Assembly: GCA_964398055.1 (NCBI GenBank)
Contig: CAYNLK010000014.1
Span: forward strand, 1-64,000
Direction: 5' to 3'
Source: CAYNLK01 sp964398055
Lineage (GTDB): Bacteria; Chloroflexota; Anaerolineae; 4572-78; J111
Length of the DNA stretch: 64,000 bases
In this document: positions 58,967 through 64,000 of the stretch, one piece after another
Layout of the letters: each line of letters starts with the position of its first letter
How positions within the stretch are numbered: position 1 is the stretch's first letter
The notes under the pieces: generated by a model
What the model was told of the DNA's origin: nothing
The model's database searches: none
The model's input: only the letters and a program-made list of their open reading frames with translations
Translations under genes and position numbers: made by a program

Positions 58967-61000
58967 TCAGGCCAACTCGGGTTCCAGAACGCGTACCCTG
59001 GCCCCACCATTCGGTTTGACCATCAACAGCCCTTCCAGTTGAGCCAGCACCTGCTCGTTGCTGAATTGCGTGCCGGTGATGGCGCCGGAGGGACAGGCAG
59101 CCACGCAGGTGCCGCAGCCCTGGCACAGGGCCGGGTTGATCTCGGTCACCATCTTGTCCTCCAGGAAAACGATGGCGTTGAACGGGCACATATTGTTGCA
59201 GATGCGGCAGCCGGAACACAGTTCCTCGATGACGCTGGCCCGGACCGGCTCCAGGGCCAGTTCGCCCTTTTGAATCCGGCCCAACACCCGGGCTGCGGCG
59301 GCCGCGCCTTGCGATACACTGGCCGGAATATCTTTAGGCCCCTGGGCGCAACCGGCAATGAAGATGCCTTCGGTCATCGTGGCTACCGGGTCGAGCTTGG
59401 GGTGCTTCTCGATGTACCAGCCGTTGGCGCTGCACGAAATGCCAAAGCGGTGCGCCACTTCCTTGGAATCCCGCCGCGGCTCCAGCGCCGCCGACAAAAT
59501 GACCATATCCACCGGAATACGCCGCTGCTTACCCATAAAGGTATCTTCCACCTGGATGATCAGCTTACCCTCTTCACCGGCCATGCGGGCGGCGTCGGTG
59601 ACCTCGGCCACGCGGCCGCGGATGAAGTGAACACCTTCAGATAGAACCTTCTGGTAAAACTCATCGTAATCCTTGAAGGCGGTCCGCATGTCGATGTAGC
59701 AGTTGTAGACTTCGGCGCCGGTGCGCTCCTTGACCAGATGGGCAAACTTCAGGCTCTGCATACAGCAGATAACCGAGCAGTAGTTGTTGTAGTTCCGGTC
59801 GCGGCTGCCAACGCAGTGGATGATGGCCACCGCCTCCGGTTTGGTCACCCCATCGCGCAACACCACGTCGCCATTGGTGGGGCCGGCGGCATTGCACATC
59901 CGCTCGAATTCCAGGCTGGTGAAGACATTGGCCAGGCGGCCATAGCCGTACTGGGTAATCCGGCGAGCGTCGAACAGGTCAAAGCCGGTGGCCAGGATGA
60001 TGTTGCCCACTTCCAGTTGCAGTAACTCGTCCTGCTGTTCAAAGTCGATGGATTTGGGGCTGGTGGGGCAGAAAATCTGGCAGGCCTTGCATTTGCCCCG
60101 CTCAAAGTAGGTGCAGTTGGCTGTATCGATGACCGGGTATTTGGGTACGGCCTGGGGGAAGGGCCGGTAAACGGCCTTGCGGTAGCCCAAGCCGGACTCG
60201 AACACGTTGTCGATGACCTTTTTGGGGCACTTCTCTTCGCAGATGCCGCAGCCGGTGCAGGTGGCTTCATTCACGTAGCGGGCTTTCTTGCGCACGGTCA
60301 CGGTGAAGTTGCCCACATACCCATCCACCCGCTCAACCTCACTCCAGGTCAACATGGTGATGTTGGGGTGGTCGCCCACTGAGACCATCTTGGGGGTGAG
60401 AATACAGGCCGAGCAGTCGAGGGTAGGGAAGGTTTTATCGAACTGGGCCATATGGCCGCCGATAGTCGGTTCCCGTTCCACCAAATAGACGTGGAAACCA
60501 CTGTCGGCAATCTCCAGCGCGGCCTGAATCCCGGCAATACCGCCGCCGACCACCAGTGTGGCCGGGTGAATGGGCACGTGCAGCGGTTCCAGCGGTTCAA
60601 GGAAGGCCGCTCGCTTCACCCCGCCGGCTACCACGGCTTTAGACTTTTCGGTCGCGGCCGCTTTGTCGGTGTGGACCCAGGAAACCTGTTCGCGGATAGA
60701 AACTAAATCGCATAGGTAGGGATTCAGCCCGGCCCGTTCCGAAGCCGTGCGAAAGGTCTGCTCGTGCAGGTGGGGCGAGCAGGCGGCCACCACCACCCGG
60801 GTTAACCCTTTTTCCTTGATGTCGGCCTCGATCAGTTCCTGGCCCAGGCTGGAGCACATAAATTTGTACTCCCGCGACACCACCACACCGCTGTCTTTAA
60901 GCTCTTCACCGGCCCAACGGGCCACTTCTTCCACATCAACGGTGCCGGCAATGTTGCTGCCACAGTGACAAACGTAAACACCAATCCGTTCTTTACTCAT
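58967..61000 (-). CDS. hdrA: HdrA-like flavoprotein, electron-bifurcating core
   Basis: 677 aa. N-terminal cysteine domain (VYVCHCGSNIAGTVDVEEV; YKFMCSSLGQELI), the FAD Rossmann motif LVVGGGIAGIQAALEIADSG, an inserted ferredoxin pair (CTGCGICEEKCPKKV; CKACQIFCP), and C-terminal 2x[4Fe-4S] (CSGCRICNNMCPFNAI; CQGCGTCVAACPSGAI). In methanogens HdrA splits electron pairs from H2 between ferredoxin and heterodisulfide. All cofactor residues look intact here. It starts 3 bp after hdrB. Confidence 0.94.
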   Translation of the reverse strand: MSKERIGVYVCHCGSNIAGTVDVEEVARWAGEELKDSGVVVSREYKFMCSSLGQELIEADIKEKGLTRVVVAACSPHLHEQTFRTASERAGLNPYLCDLVSIREQVSWVHTDKAAATEKSKAVVAGGVKRAAFLEPLEPLHVPIHPATLVVGGGIAGIQAALEIADSGFHVYLVEREPTIGGHMAQFDKTFPTLDCSACILTPKMVSVGDHPNITMLTWSEVERVDGYVGNFTVTVRKKARYVNEATCTGCGICEEKCPKKVIDNVFESGLGYRKAVYRPFPQAVPKYPVIDTANCTYFERGKCKACQIFCPTSPKSIDFEQQDELLQLEVGNIILATGFDLFDARRITQYGYGRLANVFTSLEFERMCNAAGPTNGDVVLRDGVTKPEAVAIIHCVGSRDRNYNNYCSVICCMQSLKFAHLVKERTGAEVYNCYIDMRTAFKDYDEFYQKVLSEGVHFIRGRVAEVTDAARMAGEEGKLIIQVEDTFMGKQRRIPVDMVILSAALEPRRDSKEVAHRFGISCSANGWYIEKHPKLDPVATMTEGIFIAGCAQGPKDIPASVSQGAAAAARVLGRIQKGELALEPVRASVIEELCSGCRICNNMCPFNAIVFLEDKMVTEINPALCQGCGTCVAACPSGAITGTQFSNEQVLAQLEGLLMVKPNGGARVRVLEPELA

Positions 61001-61003
61001 CGT

Positions 61004-61963
61004 TTAGCCCTCCTCCGCCATACCGGGCATAGGCAGCCCCTCTTTAGCCCGCTTCTTCTTGGGTGGTTCGGGTGGTTCAGCGCCGATCTTGGCTAGAGTC
61101 AGTCTGGCATCGACGATCTCTTTACCAAAGCCCAACTCCCTGGTGGAAATTCCAAAGGCCAGGCCCATCAATTGGGTAAAGTAGAGGATCGGCATGTGAT
61201 AGTCAGTTCCAAACATGTTGTTGACATTCTTCTGGTAGGCATCCAGATTGAGCTGGCACATGGGGCAGAGCGTCACAATGGCATCGGCCTCATAGTCGGC
61301 CGCATTCTTTAGCAGCCGCCGGATCAGTTCCAGAGCGGTCGCTTCGCTGATCTGGGTCATATGGCCGCCGCAGCAGTGGGCCTTCAAGGGAAAGTCGACC
61401 ACGGTTGCCCCGAGCACGCTCATCAATTTGTCCAGAGTGGTTGGATACTCGGCATCGTCGAACGACTCTTGCAAGCCGGGCCGGACAATCAGGCAGCCAT
61501 AGTAAGGCGCTACCCGCAGATTATAGAGCGGTTTGGTCACTTTAGCGGCCACAGCATCGTAACCGACATCATTGACAATGATGTCGAGCAGATGCCGGAC
61601 GTGAACACTGCCCGGTTCATAGTGCAACCCGCCGGCTGCCAGGGCGGTGTTGATCTTTTGGGTCAGTTCAGGGGAGTTGGCCATATAATGATCGGTCTTA
61701 AGCAGGTTCAAAAAGCAGGCGCTGCATGGCGCCACCAGGTCGTGGCCGTTGGTGGCTTGATTGGCAGCCAGGGCCAGGTTGCGACCGACGAGCGCATAGG
61801 CGGGTAGCAGCTCTAGGGAGAAGTATTCCGTCGCGCCGCAGCAGTTCCAGTCCTCAACTTCGGCAAACTCCAGGCCGAGTAGCCCGGCGATGGCCATAGT
61901 TGATTGATGGTAGGCCAGGGCGTTCTTCTCTAAAGAGCAGCCAGGGTAGTAACCGTATTTCAT
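61004..61963 (-). CDS. hdrB: HdrB-like subunit with two CCG domains
   Basis: 319 aa. Both cysteine-rich CCG motifs are complete: first EDWNCCGATEYFSLE with VAPCSACFLNLL, second PYYGCLIVRP, KAHCCGGHM and TLCPMCQLNL. Each can hold a non-cubane [4Fe-4S] cluster, as in true heterodisulfide reductase. A charged Pro/Lys tail of 25 residues follows. No CoM/CoB pathway is visible here, so the natural acceptor is an unknown disulfide or other oxidant. Confidence 0.93.
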   Translation of the reverse strand: MKYGYYPGCSLEKNALAYHQSTMAIAGLLGLEFAEVEDWNCCGATEYFSLELLPAYALVGRNLALAANQATNGHDLVAPCSACFLNLLKTDHYMANSPELTQKINTALAAGGLHYEPGSVHVRHLLDIIVNDVGYDAVAAKVTKPLYNLRVAPYYGCLIVRPGLQESFDDAEYPTTLDKLMSVLGATVVDFPLKAHCCGGHMTQISEATALELIRRLLKNAADYEADAIVTLCPMCQLNLDAYQKNVNNMFGTDYHMPILYFTQLMGLAFGISTRELGFGKEIVDARLTLAKIGAEPPEPPKKKRAKEGLPMPGMAEEG

Positions 61964-62547
61964 GAGGCGCCTCCTAATTCTTTCGCTTTGGCCAGGATCG
62001 CCTTCAACTGGTCCATATTCTTGATGCGGTTGGGGGTCAGGTCGATGCGTCCCCGGCGCAGCATATCCAAAGCCATTGGCGCCATCTTGTGCATATCCAG
62101 CGGGTGATGGGTGAGGTGGAAGCGGGTGGCCAGGCCCAGTTCAAAACTGCGCCCGTAGTTTTCCACGTTACCGATAAAGGTGGAAGAAAACGCAGGGGCC
62201 TCTGCCGCGCTGGACTCTTTGTAGAGGCCCTCCTGCACTGCCATCCGTTTGAGGGTATACATAATGTCGGTGATGTGTACCTCTTGGGGACAGCGGACCA
62301 TGCAGTAGTAGCAGGAAACGCAGTACCAGGGGGTGTTACTGCGCAAGACCTCCTTCTTCAGTCCTGCCTCAATCATGGCGAAGAGAGCCCGGGGCGTGTA
62401 ATCCATATCGGCGCTGGACGGGCACGAGCCGCCGCAGGTACCGCATTGAATACACATTTGTAACCGGGAGTCGCCGGGGGTACCGGCAATGACTTCTTCA
62501 AAAAACGTTGGAGCACGAGCGCGCATCGTCGCGCCAGCTGTAGCCAT
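61960..62547 (-). CDS. hdrC: HdrC-like iron-sulfur subunit
   Basis: 195 aa from ATG 62547, which follows a perfect AAGGAGG; the frame upstream to 62613 is rejected. Two [4Fe-4S] motifs, CIQCGTCGGSCPSS and CVSCYYCMVRCPQEV, as in HdrC. First gene of the six-gene hdrCBA-mvhDGA operon; overlaps hdrB by 4 bp. It would carry electrons from HdrA to HdrB. Confidence 0.93.
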   Translation of the reverse strand: MATAGATMRARAPTFFEEVIAGTPGDSRLQMCIQCGTCGGSCPSSADMDYTPRALFAMIEAGLKKEVLRSNTPWYCVSCYYCMVRCPQEVHITDIMYTLKRMAVQEGLYKESSAAEAPAFSSTFIGNVENYGRSFELGLATRFHLTHHPLDMHKMAPMALDMLRRGRIDLTPNRIKNMDQLKAILAKAKELGGAS

Positions 62548-63076
62548 AGGAACCTCCTTAGTTTTGTGGTTAGTGATAGTAACGATTTGCCCTGCCTTGG
62601 GCCAAGCTCCCATGAGTTTCTAAACTGCCAGGATGGAAAGTTAAGAGACTCATGGGAACTCAACCGGCCAGGTAATTAACCGTCTCGGCCGTTTGAGTTC
62701 GGATTTTGTTGATCTTGCCACTTTTACAGTTGCCTGTAGTGCGGTTAGGGTCAATCAGCGGCCCCAATATGATACTTTTCAAAATCACTTAAGAGTTTCT
62801 GGCGGCGGTGGATAAATTAGGTAGTTAGATTTCCGCCATTTACAGGTTTGCTTACGGCACGGCTGCTAAACCAGGTATCGTCCCATTCAATCATGTTAAC
62901 GAGGTTTTGGTTAGTTGAGGTTCTGCTCCATTGACAGAATGTAAGTTTTTGTGATGGTGGTAGTAGTTACAAAAAAGTTTGGATTTAGTAAACCGATGAA
63001 CGGGCAGAGAAGACGATTACCTGCCCAAATTGGTTAATTTAACCGCGATTACCCCAATTTTAATTGACAGGCACTG
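62548..63076 (-). promoter_or_regulatory. long untranslated leader of the hdr operon
   Basis: About 530 bp between the predicted start near 63076 and hdrC with no convincing gene. It contains a stem of about 14 bp (TCCCATGAGTTTCT 62608-62621 / AGAGACTCATGGGA 62644-62657), a GGTTAATTTAACC palindrome at 63032-63044 and a 25-codon minus ORF from ATG 62894 (MIEWDDTWFSSRAVS) without a ribosome binding site. No known riboswitch recognised. Confidence 0.45.
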
Positions 63077-63082
63077 TTAATG

Positions 63083-63088
63083 ATAATA
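63083..63088 (-). promoter_or_regulatory. -10 box of the hdr promoter
   Basis: TATTAT on the minus strand. The first CRP-like box (63108-63123) overlaps the -35 position, a class II activator arrangement centred near -40. Confidence 0.45.
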
Positions 63089-63107
63089 CGACTAGAAAGC
63101 CAAAAAA

Positions 63108-63145
63108 AGTGACAAATGTCACCTCATTTTGTGACATTCGTCACA
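63108..63145. promoter_or_regulatory. pair of CRP/FNR-like palindromes upstream of hdrC
   Basis: AGTGACAAATGTCACC (63108-63123) and TGTGACATTCGTCACA (63130-63145). The second is the exact TGTGA-N6-TCACA form. Centres are 22 bp apart. Confidence 0.7.
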
Positions 63146-63239
63146 ATAATGTTGTCACCCTATCCAAAGCTTGAGGATTGCTGGGTTACTTACAGCCATA
63201 GGGATCGATGAGTTGACCAGACGGCCCAACGCCAACAAC

Positions 63240-63611
63240 TTATTCACCATCAGGTTCGGTCCGGCCGTCTTCGATATCGATGCTTTCCAGATAAAATTCC
63301 CGCCCGCCGGTTACATTGAGGTGGTGGCTGCCGCAGGCCGGGCACAACGGCGTCAATGGAGCCCGCGCTTCAAACTTGTGTCCACAATCCCAACACATAG
63401 CCGTACCCGGCAGCCGGCGGAATTTCAAGGTCGCGCCTTCGGCCAGAGTATCCTTACTCAATAGGTCGAAATAGAATTGCACGGAGTCGTCCACGATGCT
63501 GCTCAACTCGCCCACCACCAGATCGATGGCGGTAATGCGTTGGGCGCTATTTTGTTTGGCGACTTCCAGAGCCACAGACAGGATGCCTTGGGTTACCGGC
63601 AGTTCATGCAT
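63240..63611 (-). CDS. hypA: hydrogenase nickel chaperone HypA
   Basis: 123 aa. Starts MHELPVTQGIL with the nickel-binding Met-His-Glu; the zinc site is CWDCGHKF and CPACGSHH. Partner of HypB. Separated from the other hyp genes by the whole hydrogenase operon, with its own predicted promoter (63648-63676) and CRP-like boxes. A short acidic tail (IDIEDGRTEPDGE) follows the family domain. Confidence 0.95.
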   Translation of the reverse strand: MHELPVTQGILSVALEVAKQNSAQRITAIDLVVGELSSIVDDSVQFYFDLLSKDTLAEGATLKFRRLPGTAMCWDCGHKFEARAPLTPLCPACGSHHLNVTGGREFYLESIDIEDGRTEPDGE

Positions 63612-63647
63612 AGTTGATCTTCAGCCTTGCTTTAGCAGGCTGATAGA

Positions 63648-63676
63648 ATTATTGTAACAGCTTTGCTCCGGTTCAA
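63648..63676 (-). promoter_or_regulatory. promoter of hypA
   Basis: TTGAAC (63676-63671), 17 bp, AATAAT (63653-63648) on the minus strand. Confidence 0.5.
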
Positions 63677-63678
63677 GT

Positions 63679-63716
63679 AGTGACGTTTGTAACCAGATGC
63701 AGTGACAGATGTCACG
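63679..63716. promoter_or_regulatory. pair of CRP/FNR-like boxes upstream of hypA
   Basis: AGTGACGTTTGTAACC (63679-63694, weaker right half) and AGTGACAGATGTCACG (63701-63716). Centres 22 bp apart, the nearer about 45 bp before the predicted start. Confidence 0.65.
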
Positions 63717-63721
63717 AATTT

Positions 63722-63763
63722 CAATAAAAATAAGGCCCGCTCAACCAGATTGGCGAGCGGGCC
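63722..63763 (-). terminator. intrinsic terminator of the anti-sigma-like gene
   Basis: GGCCCGCTC / GAGCGGGCC perfect 9-bp stem (63734-63742, 63755-63763), followed on the minus strand by TTATTTTTATT. Confidence 0.88.
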
Positions 63764-63781
63764 GTTCAAGATGAAGCAAGT

Positions 63782-64000
63782 TCAACCCTGATCGGTCAAG
63801 CAACCTTCCTCGTCAAGGGCCTGCCACAAACGGCGGGTGATGTCTTGCGGGAGTTCGATCCGGCTCTGCTGGCTTTGCCGCCGGTACAGCAGCACCGTTT
63901 TGCGGGTGGTGTCGACCAGCACCCGGCAGTCGTCGCAGCCAGCCAGGTGCTGCTCGATCTCAGCGCAGAGGGCGGCCTCCAATTCGCCGTCGATGTAGTC
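63782..64000 (-). CDS. zinc-finger anti-sigma-like protein, partial
   Basis: The gene runs off the right edge; the last 72 codons are visible. DYIDGELEAALCAEIEQHLAGCDDCRVLV matches the His/Asp-x3-Cys-x2-Cys core of mycothiol/zf-HC2 anti-sigma factors, followed by TRKTVLLYRR and a short C-terminal tail with one more cysteine. No membrane segment in the visible part, so it looks like a soluble (redox-sensing type) anti-sigma factor. An ECF sigma gene is expected just beyond the window. Confidence 0.75.
   Translation of the reverse strand, partial: DYIDGELEAALCAEIEQHLAGCDDCRVLVDTTRKTVLLYRRQSQQSRIELPQDITRRLWQALDEEGCLTDQG

Noticed and set aside
62818..62894. 25-codon ORF in the hdr leader as a real gene
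   Set aside because: No ribosome binding site and no recognised homologue; mentioned only as part of the leader.

Overview
The window reads as a bacterial chromosome segment, most likely from Chloroflexota (Anaerolineae/Caldilineae-like). This assignment rests on gene content, not on a marker phylogeny. The pointers are a run of very large GT39-type membrane glycosyltransferases, an archaeal-type isopentenyl phosphate kinase, a HerA/NurA pair, SH3/PA14 lipoproteins rich in Pro and Thr, and an extracellular protein ending in a YLPILMKN-like tail. Most genes are densely packed, and many are coupled by 1-8 bp overlaps.

Layout. 0-2 kb (minus): rnc, a moaD-moaE fusion and moaC. 2.3-4.1 kb (plus): a decayed trypsin-like protease remnant and a frameshifted CehA/PHP-type secreted metallohydrolase. 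4.2 kb: isopentenyl phosphate kinase. 5-20.4 kb (minus): an envelope polysaccharide/glycoprotein block with four GT39-like polytopic glycosyltransferases and a YfhO-like protein. Two ParA/MinD ATPases lie inside it and a pentapeptide-repeat protein heads it. 20.5-30.2 kb (plus): a polyprenyl-phosphate sugar synthase-like GT2, an SH3 lipoprotein, metG, folC, lon and an unknown membrane protein. 30.4-34 kb: small zinc-ribbon genes, a methyltransferase, a DNA-glycosylase tail fragment, a frameshifted membrane protein and a PA14 lipoprotein. 34.1-37.8 kb (minus): tRNA-Glu and an operon lepB-deoC-YgiT-unknown-receiver/ATPase fusion.

37.9-44.4 kb (minus) holds a metallophosphoesterase, NurA, a stand-alone HAS-barrel protein, a pentapeptide-repeat protein, a HEPN/MNT pair and HerA. 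The HEPN gene is broken by a 79-bp mini-element flanked by a 9-bp target duplication. 44.4-47.7 kb: stress and redox genes (UspA, TlpA, a frameshifted glutaredoxin, Hsp20) and a PadR regulator with its methyltransferase.

47.8-63.6 kb (minus) is a complete hydrogenase island: hypE, hypD, an aldo/keto reductase, hypC, hypF and hypB; then a cNMP-binding protein, a maturation protease and a tight hdrCBA-mvhDGA operon (group 3c [NiFe] hydrogenase with heterodisulfide-reductase-like subunits); and finally hypA. An anti-sigma-like gene runs off the right edge. Two pairs of CRP/FNR-like palindromes, each pair 22 bp centre to centre, sit in front of hypA and of the hdr operon.

Across the window runs a family of degenerate tandem repeats with a strict 7-bp period but a different consensus at each locus. 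They lie in intergenic hairpins and, without breaking the frame, inside membrane glycosyltransferases and hypF. A 24-bp promoter-proximal box shared by 30,866 (plus) and 54,638 (minus), each copy followed by hairpins, suggests a pair of related structured leaders or small RNAs.
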